From Littorina saxatilis (taxonomy: Eukaryota; Mollusca; Gastropoda; Littorinimorpha; Littorinidae), in NCBI RefSeq assembly GCF_037325665.1, contig NC_090261.1, forward strand, positions 59,723,589-59,787,588: 64,000 nt of DNA, in the 5' to 3' direction. The notes below the pieces were generated by a model, which was not told the DNA's origin, searched no databases, and was given only the letters and a program-made list of their open reading frames with translations. Below, in pieces: positions 12,001-28,717 of this stretch. The position numbers and the translations under genes were made by a program. Every line of letters starts with the position of its first letter. Positions within the stretch are counted from its first letter, which is position 1.

Positions 12001-13606
12001 TTCTGTCTCTTGTGGAATTCTTTCCCCTTGTCAGGGGAGAACATGTGTTGATTCAATCAGACAACACCACAGTGGCGTTTTATCTCAACAAGCAGGGGGG
12101 CCTCTCGCTCCCTATCGCTGCCACATCGAGCATGCGAGATTCTGATGTGGTGTTACCACCACGAGATCTTATTAGCAGCGAAGTACCTTCCTGGGAGGCT
12201 CAATGACTTGGCGGACTCTCTAAGTCGGTCGGCCAAGAATGTCCACACAGAATGGACTCTATCTCACCACGCGCTTCTACGCCTTCGGGCGAATTTGGAG
12301 AAGCCGCTGATAGACGTATTTGCCTCTCGGTACTATCGCCTTCTGCTAATGTTCGTCTCCCCGTTCCCGGATCCCGAAGCATGGAAGATCAATACTCTCG
12401 ATTTTACTTTGAGCGGCCTGCCGGTCGCACAGTATGGGCCCATTCAATCTTGGTTGCCAGGCCTTTTAAGGCTGGCAAGAGGGCGCCGTTTTTTACACTC
12501 GAGCCACACGGGTGTCTACTGTACGGAAATCATTGAGACGCTCAGGGGCTTCTGCCTCAACTCTGGATTTGGTCCAGAGATCCCATAGGGGTTCAGCGTC
12601 TTCGTTTTACGTGTCACATTGACTGGCTTGGAACAAATGGCGTAATATTAACGGAAAGAACTCCTCTTCTCTCAGTTCAATGCAGGTGGCGAACCACCTA
12701 TCCTGGCTTTCAGAATTTTCTCCCACGTCTTTGAATTAAGACAATACGCGATATCAGTTGCACTGAAACAGCTAGGTCGCAATATTTCACTTGGGGGCTT
12801 TATAGCCAGCGTGATTAAGGGAGCCTCCCTTCGGTTGGCTGAAAACAAATCTCCATTCCCGACTGGCTTGGGATTTGCTCCTAGTTTTGGAGCTTTTGAG
12901 ATCGGAAGTCAGTCCTCCCTCTTCAGGCAGCACGGACTCAAGAAGTCAGAGTGTGGGCCTCTTCTTTAGCTGCACTCAAGTCTGGAAGACTTGCAGAAGT
13001 TATGAATACAGCTTATTGGCCGTCTAAGGACGTAGTCATGAGTTTCTATCTGCGGGATATTTCAAGTACCCGCTATTATAGTACACATGGTCTGCCAACT
13101 GTAGTCGCTGCAGGACAAGTACTTACAAGATATTGACTGTGAATACTTTCCCACCACCTAAATTAGTAATGTGCTATCTATGTGAGTTGGGTAAGAATAT
13201 GTAATTTAATATAAAGTTTCAAAAATAAACTTTGATTTAATTAATATACTTACCAACTCACATATTGAATTCCCTCCCAACCTGCCCCGCATATTGTGTT
13301 TAAAGGGGTATGTGTTTCAGAACGGAATGAGTGTCACCGGTGTATGTTCGGCGCATGCGCAGGACACCGGTAGGGGACGTAACTACCATGGACCATGCCT
13401 TATATGGCATAGAGTTTTGTTTTAAGAGTTACCTCCCCATGTTACCATGTATGAGTGCTTCAATACCTTAGCAACAAAATGAAGTTATTGCTATCTATGT
13501 GAGTTGGTAAGTATATTAATTAAATCAAAGTTTATTTTTGAAACTTTATATTCAGACAGCATACGCCGATTTTGGGGGAGGCATGCTGGGTATTTTCGTG
13601 TTTCTA

Positions 13607-15237
13607 AACTACTCACAAAAAGTCAAGGAACACTTTTTATATTACGCAATGCACCAAAACCAGTCAAGACACAATGATGATCGTTCGCACATATTTAATT
13701 TCATTAGTCGACAGTTTGAATACAAAACAATCAAAGCGATGAATGGACAAATCCATTTTTGGCAAATTTTTAAACACAGCAGGGATCATTTTCAAAAGTC
13801 ACCAAATTTTCAAAGTTCATTCGACTGTGTGAAAATCACGAAAACAAAGTCAATAATGAGTGCTGCCTCCACGATTTGCCAGGCACTCAGTGCAGCGATG
13901 TCTCATGGACTCGACAAGCCTCCTCAGGTTAGCCTGGGGTGCAGCCTGCCACTCTGCTTGAAGGAATCCCCAGAGCTGTTGCAGGTGTTGTGGTGGAGGG
14001 TGGTTGTCGTGCACTCGGCGCTCCAGTGCATCCCAAAAGTTCTCAATAGGGTTCAGATCCGGACTACAGGATGGCCAGTCCATCCTGACAACCCCTGCTT
14101 GCTGGAGAAAGGCGTTTACCAGCCGAGCACGGTGCGGCGTGGCGTTGTCATCCATGTAAACGGAGTGGGCTCCAATCTGCTGTAATGTGGGTACAGCAAA
14201 ACGGTGAAGGATCTCGTCCCTGTAGCGCTGGGCGTTCAGTCTGCCGGATGAGGTAGAGGGGGGTTCTGTGATGGGCAGAGATCCCACCCCATACCATGAT
14301 GGAACCCCCACCATGGGCAGTCACCTGCTGAATGCAGTCATCGTTGTAGCGCTCCCCCTGTCGCCTCCACACGCGCACACGGCCGTCGTTGTGCTCCAGG
14401 CTGTACCTTGACTCATCAGTGAAGAGGACCACAGCCCACTGCTGACGTGTCCAGCCAATGTGACGCCTGGACCAAACTCTGCGAGCTCTCTTGTGGACGA
14501 GGGTCAGCTTGGGGCGCTTGGATGTACGACGGGCGTGGTACTGGGCAGCATGCAGGCGGTTGCGAACAGTCTGTGTGCTGACATTGGTGTTGGTAGCAGC
14601 CCGAAATTGCCTTCTGATACGGTTTGCAGTGGAAGTTCGCACTGTCTGGGCCTGTCTTGTGATGAAACGATCTTCTCTTGCTGTGGTCTTCTTTCGTCTG
14701 CCTGGGCGAGGCCTGTCTTAAACTAGTCTAGTGGCCTGGAAGCGCTGTCGCAGTCTTGTGATGACAGAGGGGGACACCAGAAGCCTTCTGGCAATCTCCC
14801 GTACGCCAACACCGTCTTGGAACCACCCTATGGCTCTTCCTCTGTCCAGCAGGCTTAACTTCTGTCGTCCGACCATCGTGATGTTGTGCCCTGGTCCGCC
14901 CAGGCCCTGGCTTTTATTGAGTAACCAGAGACCAGTGTTCACAGTCAAAGCATCAAGCTTCCACGTGCAGTGCATCATTTTGTCAGAAACACGCTATAGA
15001 AAAAATGGTGAGTCAGCATAAAACGGTAACATTTTCCAACTTTTCACCAATTTTCAACGCTCAGCCACTGACGCCCGAGTAGCACGTGCAGCACACCAAG
15101 CCTGTCCAACAAAGGCAGGAGTCCACTCTGTGCGTGTGTGTAAGATCAGCGTTGTAGCTTGCAAAGTTTTGACAATAGCATCGATTTGCAAAAACACATG
15201 AAAATGAAGGGTGTTCCCTAACTTTTTGTGAGTAGTT
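13607..15237 (-). mobile_element. Tc1-like transposon, 1.63 kb, with both TIRs and a disrupted transposase
   Basis: The ends AACTACTCACAAAAAGT and ACTTTTTGTGAGTAGTT are inverted copies. TA lies outside each end (13605-13606, 15238-15239), and the flanks are two halves of one SINE. The transposase reads on the minus strand in three pieces: 14876-14718 (helix-turn-helix with VREIARRLLVSPSVITRL), 14642 to about 14290 (second DNA-binding part and the first Asp in VLFTDESRY) and about 14240-13850 (second Asp in MDDNATPHRAR, Glu in NPIENFWDAL, 34 residues apart). A stop separates the first two pieces and a frameshift near 14290-14240 the last two, so the enzyme is dead while the TIRs are still well kept. 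Confidence 0.88.
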
Positions 15238-15713
15238 TATAACCCACCGAACTCTGACATGGATTACAGGATCTTTTCCGTGCGCACTTGGTCTTGTGCT
15301 TGCGTGTACACACGAAGGGGGTTAAGTCACTTGCAGGTCTGCACATAAGTTGACCTGGGAGATGGAAAAAATCTCCACTCTTAACCCACCAGGCGGCAGC
15401 GACCGGGATTCGAACTCACGACCTCCCGATTAGCGGGAGGCCGCCGTCTTACCACCTCGCCACTGTGCCCGTCAGTTAGGATAACAATTCATGAGTAAAC
15501 ATCTTTGCAAGATATGTTTCAGCATTCTTGAAACAATAAAAATGCTGGTTTAAGTTGGTGAAAGTTCTGTTGATTTTTTTCTAAGAACTGTAGAAGTTTT
15601 GTTGCGCAATTATGAACTGGTATTACCGGGTGTGCAGTAACAAGACCTCTGTGTGCTGTATTCAGGAATTAACATGTATCGATCGTTCCTGGTTAGAATT
15701 CCTTTTAGTTTTT

Positions 15714-16568
15714 GACTCACATGCGAAGCAAAAGTGAGTCTATGTACTCACCCGAGTCGTCCGTCCGTCCGTCCGTCCGTCCGTCCGGACGTCCGTCCGT
15801 CCGTCCGGAAAACTTTAACGTTGGATATTTCTTGGACACTATTCAGTCTATCAGTACCAAATTTGGCAAGATGGTGTATGATGACAAGGCCCCAAAAAAC
15901 ATACATAGCATCTTGACCTTGCTTCAAGGTCAAGGTCGCAGGGGCCATAAATGTTGTCTAAAAAACAGCTATTTTTCACATTTTTCCCATTTTCTCTGAA
16001 GTTTTTGAGATTGAATACCTCACCTATATATAATATATAGGGCAAAGTAAGCCCCATCTTTTGATACCAGTTTGGTTTACCTTGCTTCAAGGTCAAGGTC
16101 ACAGGAGCTCTTCAAAGTTGGATTGTATACATATTTTGAAGTGACCTTGACCCTGAACTATGGAAGATAACTGTTTCAAACTTAAAAATTATGTGGGGCA
16201 CATGTTATGCTTTCATCATGAGACACATTTGGTCACATATGATCAAGGTCAAGGTCACTTTGACCCTTATGAAATGTGACCAAAATAAGGTAGTGAACCA
16301 CTAAAAGTGACCATATCTCATGGTAGAAAGAGCCAATAAGCACCATTGTACTTCCTATGTCTTGAATTAACAGCTTTCTGTTGCATGACCTTGGATGACC
16401 TTGACCTTGGGTCAAGGTCACATGTATTTTGGTAGGAAAAATGTGTAAAGCAGTTCTTAGTGTATGATGTCATTGCTAGGTTTAGTTATTTGACCTTGAC
16501 CATGAAGGTCAAGGTCATGTAAAGGTCAAGGTCAAGCATGTGAGTCGTATGGGCTTTGCCCTTCTTGT
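15714..16568. mobile_element. TIR element packed with TCAAGGTCA half-sites
   Basis: The ends GACTCACATGC (15714) and GCATGTGAGTC (to 16546) are 11 bp inverted repeats. The flanks GGTTAGAATTCC and TATGATTGAACG occur side by side without this element at about 18603-18640, which is a paralogous empty site and puts the right border near 16568. Near the left end is a TCCG tetranucleotide run (15763-15812). The body holds at least nine exact TCAAGGTCA or TGACCTTGA 9-mers in both directions. No coding frame is supported. Confidence 0.7.
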
Positions 16569-16623
16569 TATGATTGAACGCACACAAACATGCACTATTT
16601 TGTAGACTCGGCTGGCCACCTAA

Positions 16624-16963
16624 GGGTTTAAAATCGTGATCGTGATTGGCGTTTTTTGACCTTTCTGTGACCGTGATTGCCGAAATTTCCATTTCTGTGA
16701 TCGTGATGGGACTTTGCCCGTGATTCGTGATGACAAAAAAATCAAGTCTCGTGATCGTGATCGTGATTTGTTTTCGTGATCGTGATGGGCATTATTGCAA
16801 AGCATTTTATTTTCAACGTACATTTTTCACAGCTGTATCACTTTATGATCCTCTATTCGTCAAGGTGTTTGTGATCGTGAAAACAAAAATCAATGTAACT
16901 GTGATCGTGAAAGCTAAAATTTCCCTTCCCGTGATCGTGATGATACCCCCCCTTTGGGGCCCT
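16624..16963. mobile_element. 340 bp repeat built on GTGATCGTGAT motifs
   Basis: The element carries about nine copies of CGTGATCGTGAT or close variants. It is flanked by CCACCTAA (to 16623) and TCACCTAA (to 16970), 7 of 8 bases alike, as for an 8 bp target duplication. The related stretch at about 18660-18690 passes straight from GTCTCGGCTAAC to TTTGTCGGCCTC without it, which supports insertion. No open frame of note. Confidence 0.55.
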
Positions 16964-16970
16964 CACCTAA

Positions 16971-18753
16971 ATATGAAGTTTTGTCGGCCTCTGACGTCAC
17001 ATTTCATTTCATTTTTTCATTTCATTTTTTCATTTTCATTTCATTTCATTTTCATTTCATTTTCATTTTCATTTTTCATTTCATTTTTCATTTTCATTTT
17101 CATTTTTTCATTTTTCATTTTCATTTTCATTACTTTATTGTCCCATCGCTGGGAAATTCGGGTCGCTTCCTCCCAGTGGAAAGCTAGCAGCAACGGAGTC
17201 GCGCTACCCAGGTGTCTGCGTGTTTAGGTGTATTCAGCCACCTGCACTTATGGCAGAATGACTAAGGTCTTTTACGTGCCATTGTGATGACACGGGGGTG
17301 GGACATGGCTTCCGTCTCTGGGTCTGCACATAAAGTTGACCCGTGTCCGTCCCGGCCCGAATTCGAACCTGCGACCTTTCGATCACAAGTCCAGTGCTCT
17401 ACCAACTGAGCTACCGGGCCCCCATGGCTCAAAGAAGGGAAATCCAGTGTTCAATCGATACAATATACGAAGTTAAACGTTATAGTGTTCCTCCAATACC
17501 GCGCAAGCGGTCGAGGTGAACAATGACTGTCTGGATCTGTGTAAAATGTCATGTATCGATTGGAGATTGGATTTCCCTTCTTTGAGTCATGTGACGTCAG
17601 AGGCCTACACAACTTTATGTATCGATTGGAGATTGGATTTCCCTTCTTTGAGTCATGTGACGTCAGAGGCCGACAAAACTTTATAATTTGGCTTTTCAGG
17701 TTGACCGAAACTTCAAAGGAACTCCAAAAAAAAAACCGTCATGTGTTTGATTGCATGTGTGTGTGCTGTTCAATGTCAAAACAACAACAAAGTGAGTACA
17801 TGACGTGTGTTTTGTAGTTCCTTTGAAGTTTCGGTCAACCTGAAAGTTAAAACGCCCAAATATGAAGCCTATGTGTTTGATTGCATACATGTGGATTGCA
17901 TGCATGTGTGTGTGTGCTCGTTCAATCGTCAAAACAACAACAAAGTCATAAGTACCTGAAAGGAATTCGATCGATACATAAATGTTATTTGCGTGTTTGA
18001 CCAAAATATGACATTTTACACAGATCTCGACAGTCATTGTTCACCTCGACCGCTAGCGCGGTCTCGGAGAACAATGACTGTCTCGATCTGTGTAAAATGT
18101 CATATTTTGGTCAAACACGCAAATAACGTATAATAATTGGGCGTTTCAGGTTGACCAAAACTTTAAAGGAACTACAAAACACACGTCATGTGTTTGATTG
18201 CATGTGTGTGTGCTGTTCAATGTCAAAACAACAACAAAGTCAGTACATGACGTGTGTTTTGTAGTTCCTTTGAAGTTTCGGTCAACCTGAAACGCCCAAA
18301 TATGAAGCTTATGTGTTTGATTGCATGTGTGTGTGCCCGGGCTCGTTCAATCGTCAAAACAACCACAAAGTCATAGTACCTGAAAGGAATTCGATCGATA
18401 CATAAATGTTATTTGCGTTTTTGATCAAAATATGACATTTTACACAGATCTCGACAGTCATTGTTCACCTCGACCGCTAGCGCGGTCTCGGAGAACAATG
18501 ACTGTCTCGATCTGTGTAAAATGTCATATTTTGGTCAAACACGCAAATAACGTATAATATTTTGGTCAAAAATACAAATAACATTTATGTGTCAATCGTT
18601 TCTGGTTAGAATTCCTGTCAATTTTGTATGATTGAACGTACATAAATATATCCTATTTTTTAGTCTCGGCTAACTGCCAAAGTAAGAATTTTTGTCGGCC
18701 TCTGACGTCACATGCCTCAAAGAAGGGAAACCCAGTGTTTAATCGATACATTA
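16971..18753. repeat. Palindromic (foldback) repeat array next to the last GLO1 exon
   Basis: The block GTCGGCCTCTGACGTCACAT...CTCAAAGAAGGGAAA...AATCGATACA occurs at 16978/17427, at 18693-18753, and twice inverted at 17550-17615 and 17615-17683. Between them lies a unit of about 420 bp present twice (about 17690-18130 and 18130-18560). Each unit holds two hairpins. One has GGTTGACCGAAACTTCAAAG arms; the other has about 65 bp arms from TTATTTGCGTGTTTGACC through GACAGTCATTGTTC around the centre CCGCTAGCGCGG. The right end stops about 15 bp before the GLO1 acceptor. Confidence 0.75.
17004..17422 (-). mobile_element. tRNA-derived SINE with expanded TTTCA tail
   Basis: On the minus strand the head reads like a tRNA: GGTAGCTCAGTTGGTAGAGC (A box) and GGTTCGAATTC (B box) near the right end. 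The body has the GGGAAATTCGGGTCGC block also seen in worn form at about 22240. On the left the A-rich tail appears as a (TTTCA)n/TTTCATTT array of about 130 bp (17004-17140). It interrupts the palindromic repeat: CTGACGTCACAT lies on one side and GGCTCAAAGAAGG on the other, sequences that are adjacent at 18705-18720. This is a SINE, not a tRNA gene. Confidence 0.75.
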
Positions 18754-18768
18754 TGCCTTGTTTTGCAG

Positions 18769-18863
18769 GCAAGATGAAAGGGATAGCCTTTATCAAAGAT
18801 CCTGACGGCTACCTCATTGAGATCCTGAACCCTATGAATATAACCGGAACCAAGGTCAACTGA
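18769..18863 (+). CDS. GLO1: Glyoxalase I (lactoylglutathione lyase), last coding exon
   Basis: After the acceptor TTTTGCAG (AG at 18767-18768) the exon reads KMKGIAFIKDPDGYLIEIL, NPMNITGTKVN and stop TGA. This is the C-terminal end of animal GLO1, whose family motif DPDGYWIEILNP carries the zinc-binding catalytic Glu; the Glu is present here. The two leading bases complete the Gly codon left open by the exon at 869-958. The 3' UTR follows. AATAAA signals occur near 19753 and 20115. The enzyme detoxifies methylglyoxal in the cytosol with GLO2. Confidence 0.93.
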
Positions 18864-19946
18864 GTGTTTCAATGCTGTCCAGTGTATTGTACGATGTGTC
18901 GGTGCCATGGTCCTTTAAGATGGCGTATTATCAGTGGTCTTATATTGCTAAAAACTTTTTTTTTTTAAAGGAGATCACTAAAGCCAGAAAAAAAGAAAAA
19001 TCTGCACCTTGATCAATGGAAATAACCAAACAAATGAAGAAAATTAACATGCACGCACACACACACAAACACACACACACACACACACAAGCAAGACATC
19101 ACACACAGACACACACACCCCCCCCCCCCCCCCAAAAAAAAAAATACCAACAAAAACACATACACAAAAAACACCCCAACACATTACTTATACATGTGAC
19201 AAACCTAACACACAAATTGGCAGTTTTCTCAGTGCAGCGCATACAGGGTTCCAGGCGTGCTTTATCTTCGATTTACTTTGCGTTTCCTCTGGGCATTTAC
19301 ATGTATACAAAGTATGTTTTTATCTACCTTTGTTGTGGCATTTTGGAGAATACGCAGAGGCATAATTTAATCATATGCGTAAACCACTGTGAAAGGATTG
19401 TACAATAGAATATTTATGCCATAGTTTTTACAGACACCCCCCCCCCCCCCCCCCCCCCACTTTCAGACCTTGCTTTTTAAAATTTGCTGTTAAAACCTCT
19501 GTAAATTTGTTACCATTTTAAAACTCCCTCCTGGTTTAAGGCCTGATTTGTTTCAGATGTGTTAAGGTCAGGGTTTCCACTGTTCATATTTATGATTCTG
19601 TTATGGAAGCAAGCACTGGTGCACTGGTTATCTTAAACAGTATATTATGTCTGTATATAACTCCAAATACACAGCCATCGTTATGAAACAGTATTAAAGG
19701 TCAGACGCATGCATATATCAGCCGTAATGCTTACTCCCTGCTACACTGGAGAATAAATTACCTAATAAGCGTCTGATTTAGGTCAGTACACACAGAATAT
19801 GCGCTGTTATTCGCTCTTCCTGCCATGTTTGTATTGTATGATTTTGTGATACTTCATATTTGCAGATTTGTGAAGCACTTGGCAAAAATGATATTAAATC
19901 ACATGTAAACAAGATTTACAAATTGGTTTGAAGCTTGTTCATTTGG

Positions 19947-20015
<69 letters not shown>

Positions 20016-20173
20016 CACATGTGCAACCGTTTGTGTGTGTGCTTGGTTGAGTTGCAGAATCTCAATACTACAGTGTTTAAAATGGCAACATAAATCTTGA
20101 CTGTTTTAGAAATTAATAAATGAATTTTTGGCAGTAGACTTTCTTGCCAAGTGACCATCAGTTTCATCCATGC
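18864..20173 (+). other. GLO1 3' UTR and downstream region
   Basis: No gene is seen. The stretch holds a CA repeat with a poly-C run (19050-19135), another poly-C run (19436-19458) and a (GT)n run (about 19950-20013). AATAAA at about 19753 and 20115 are possible poly(A) signals for GLO1. Confidence 0.5.
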
Positions 20174-20184
20174 ATTGGCTGTCT

Positions 20185-20579
20185 ACCCCCCGCGGGTTAG
20201 GGGGAGTCCCATATTGGTTGGGACGAGAAAGAATTTACCCGATGCTCCCCAGCATGTCGTAAGAGGCGACTAACGGATTCTGTTTCTCCTTTTACCCTTG
20301 TTAAGTGTTTCTTGTATAGAATATTGTCAATTTTTGTAAAGATTTTAGTCAAGCAGTATGTAAGAAATGTTAAGGCCTTTGTACTGGAAACTTGCATTCT
20401 CCCAGTAAGGTAATATATTGTACTACGTTGCAAGCCCCTGGAGCATATTTTTGATTAGTGCTTTTGTGAACAAGAAACAATTGACAAGTGGCTCTATCCC
20501 ATCTCCCCCCTTCCCGGCCCCGTCGCGATATATCCTTCGTGGTTGAAAACAACGTTAAACACCAACAAACAAAGAAAGA
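20185..20579 (+). mobile_element. Complete 395 bp SINE with 11 bp target duplication
   Basis: The insert is flanked by ATTGGCTGTCT on both sides (20174-20184 and 20580-20590), a perfect duplication. It starts with CCCCCCGCGGGTTAGGGGGA, includes GATGCTCCCCAGCATGTCG and GTAAGAGGCGACTAACGG, and ends with the tail GTCGCGATATATCC, GGTTGAAAAC, ACGTTAAACACCAA and AAAGAAAG. The same tail is found alone at 8988-9046 and 44163-44225, so it probably is the part recognised by the partner LINE's enzyme. Confidence 0.85.
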
Positions 20580-20590
20580 ATTGGCTGTCT

Positions 20591-21505
20591 GCTATATAAG
20601 TAATCTTAAATTGTAATTCTTCACACACATACACACACTGTCTGTTTGCATAGATAAGCTTTACCACCACCCGCACCCACCCGTGCACTTCTAAACTGGA
20701 CAATGAGAGATGCATGCAAACATGCCACAACCGATGAACTGATAAAGAAATAACAGACACGGGATTTATTACACGGTCAGGCTTAGCTACACAGATTTTC
20801 AAAACAAAGCAAAGTCACAAACGTTCCACCAAAAGACATCACGGCGTCGCCAGATACGCTATGCGACACGCTGCACATGCTACGTTTATGTCGTGCAGGA
20901 GGCCTTCATTTGAAACAGGCTAAGTACTCAGGCTCTGCTGATAATTGCGCAGATTTAGGTTCATTATCTACAGTCGGCGGTCGTCGTTGTTGACATTATG
21001 TAACGTCAGCAGCTGAGCTCTTGGCGATTCCGGCGCCTGAGCTTTCTGCCGATTTGCAAACAGCACGCCTTGCACATGCTGCACGTGTTTATCAAGACGT
21101 GTCAGTGTCAACACTGGTGATTGTGGGCGGCGTAGAGGGGCAGAGTGACACAAAACTGACGCAGAATGGAACTCCAGTCGCATACTGTTTGTAGTTTTTT
21201 CGTTGCCTGGGTATACGTATGAAAAGAACAAAACCCAACCAAGGATTAACACGTGCTTCCCAGTCGGTGACAATTAACAGTACATTAACTGTGTCCCAAA
21301 AAAAACCTCAGACACGCGAACGTTTCTTTTTAGGTCGGCGACAGTTTGCTGAAAGTTTGGGGAAGTTGTTTTTCTTCTGCGTACCAGGCAAGATAGTGTT
21401 ACTCCACTCGGACTTTTGGGCGTTTCACGGGCGGTGAATGCGGTTGTGGCAGTTGGACCATATTCGACATTCAGCCAGACAAACCCGCAACGCAAGAGCT
21501 GTCGG
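20591..21505. other. Intergenic region upstream of the zinc-finger gene
   Basis: No repeat family or gene is recognised. Base composition is more even than in the flanks from about 20820 on, so it may hold the promoter and 5' UTR of the gene starting at 21506; no core promoter element can be named with confidence. Confidence 0.3.
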
Positions 21506-27451
<5,946 letters not shown>

Positions 27452-28523
27452 AGGATGGTGAAGGGGATACTCATTACCAGTTGACCCCTCTCTGCGAACA
27501 GCTGACAACAACATGATGAACAGCAATGACAACAGTAATGACAACCGAACAGCTGAGCATCAACGGCAAAACGCAGCCAGACATTTCGACGGTGCTGAGG
27601 CCTAAACTGACAGAACTTTTCAAAGAAATCTGGTAGTGGGCTTCGGAATTGAAATCCGAAGCCGGCGTGCAGCTTTATTGTTATTTTGCGCGCGCGCGCA
27701 CACACTCACACACATACACACACACACACACACACTGACACACTAACACATACACACACACGCACGCACACACACACGCACGCACGAACACACGTACACA
27801 CACACACTGACACAGACGCACGTACACACACACACACACACACACTGACACAGACGCACGTACGTACACACACTAACACACACACACAGTTGCAACTGAA
27901 TCCATCGTGTGACCATCAGCATCCTCAGGCTGTGCTGCCGGATAGATAAACATCTTTAATGTTCATAATGAATAATTGGGCTGAGTAATTCTCCACACTG
28001 GCTGAAACAAAATGATTGAAAGAAAGACGTGACTCGTGTTTACGATGATAATGTGCGACGATGGCCCGGGCGGTGCCATTTCGCAAAACTTTCTTGTACA
28101 AAAAACCCTACGTGTGTTGTTTTTGGTTGTTTTTTTTTTAATTGGTGTCTGTGATTAATTATTTTGGTAAAAATTTAATGACAAAATAAACGCAATGACC
28201 TTAGCAACTTGATGAAAACTTTGTTTGAAGGTTAAAAACTGCAATGGCCGGATGCTGTCTGTTAGAACACCACTACTCGTCCTAATGTTGGTTCCATGGG
28301 CCGTTGAGTGCGACAAAATCAAAATGAAGACATTTTGTGAGATGCAAGACAGTGTGAAAGACTGAGGTCACAGCACAGGGGCTGGTTATACAATGTACTA
28401 ATAAACCACCGAGACTGCCGGAAATAATGTTTGTGACGTTTGTTCTCATATGCACGCACTTTATGCAACACACATACACACACACAACACACACACACTA
28501 CACACACAGCACACTGACACATA

Positions 28524-28606
<83 letters not shown>

Positions 28607-28710
28607 CTAGCTTTCCATCCCACCAGCCTCCTTCCTTTCAATTTCAAATATCAACGCTTACCTATCTCTCCACTTCTGTGTGGTTGTACGGCCTTCACTC
28701 CGCGCCGGCT
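27452..28710. other. Downstream of the zinc-finger gene: 3' UTR and simple repeats
   Basis: A CA-rich repeat with ACGCACGTACACAC variants lies at 27690-27890. AAAATAAACG near 28183 offers a poly(A) signal. ACACAC repeats at 28465-28520 run into a (CT)n array at 28526-28598. No further gene was seen. Confidence 0.5.
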
Positions 28711-28717
28711 CAGTTTT

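Larger units (their letters stand above)
1078..13552 (+). mobile_element. DIRS-type tyrosine-recombinase retroelement (outer copy, fossil)
   Basis: Inverted terminal repeats of about 200 bp lie at 1078-1280 and about 13320-13552; they share the GCATGCGC core, ACCGGTG and the GCCATATAAGGCATGG block. Between them are remains of a gag-like region (left part 2838-3167, then from 9425), reverse transcriptase remnants near 11540-11665, an RNase H-like stretch near 11880-12200 and recombinase remnants at 12490-13130. A second DIRS element (3168-9424) and a TTAA-flanked element (1796-2746) are inserted in it, and its gag-like region holds a roughly 260 bp tandem duplication (9428-9930). It is broken in many places and clearly older than the inner copy. 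It sits inside a SINE. Confidence 0.75.
974..15473 (-). mobile_element. tRNA-derived SINE split by DIRS and Tc1 insertions
   Basis: Three pieces of one SINE can be read: about 974-1077, 13553-13606 and 15238-15473. Together they match, in order, the uninterrupted copy at 43443-43815 (shared landmarks: the CTTCTTCTT start, CACGAGTGGA, CATGCTGGGTATTTTCGTG, and the tRNA-like end). The tRNA-like head is at the right end, so the SINE reads on the minus strand. The flanks AGTTAGGGTAAC (962-973) and AGTTAGGATAAC (15474-15485) agree at 11 of 12 bases and look like its target-site duplication. A DIRS element splits it near 1078-13552 and a Tc1 element at 13607-15237. It is therefore the oldest insertion of the stack. 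Confidence 0.8.

Noticed and set aside
13538-14185. Plus-strand frame of 215 residues
   Set aside because: It runs over a SINE piece and the reverse complement of the Tc1 transposase; the minus-strand reading explains it.
16727-17227. Phe/Ile/Ser-rich membrane-like protein
   Set aside because: The frame crosses the GTGATCG repeat and the TTTCA tail of a SINE; its hydrophobic look comes from the T-rich repeat.
17345-17422. tRNA gene on the minus strand
   Set aside because: A and B boxes are good, but it is the head of a SINE with a body and a long TTTCA tail. The same applies to the tRNA-like heads at 15390-15473, 43720-43815 and 59960-60044.
27686-27949. Thr-His repeat protein
   Set aside because: It is a translation of a CA-type repeat; it has no other support.
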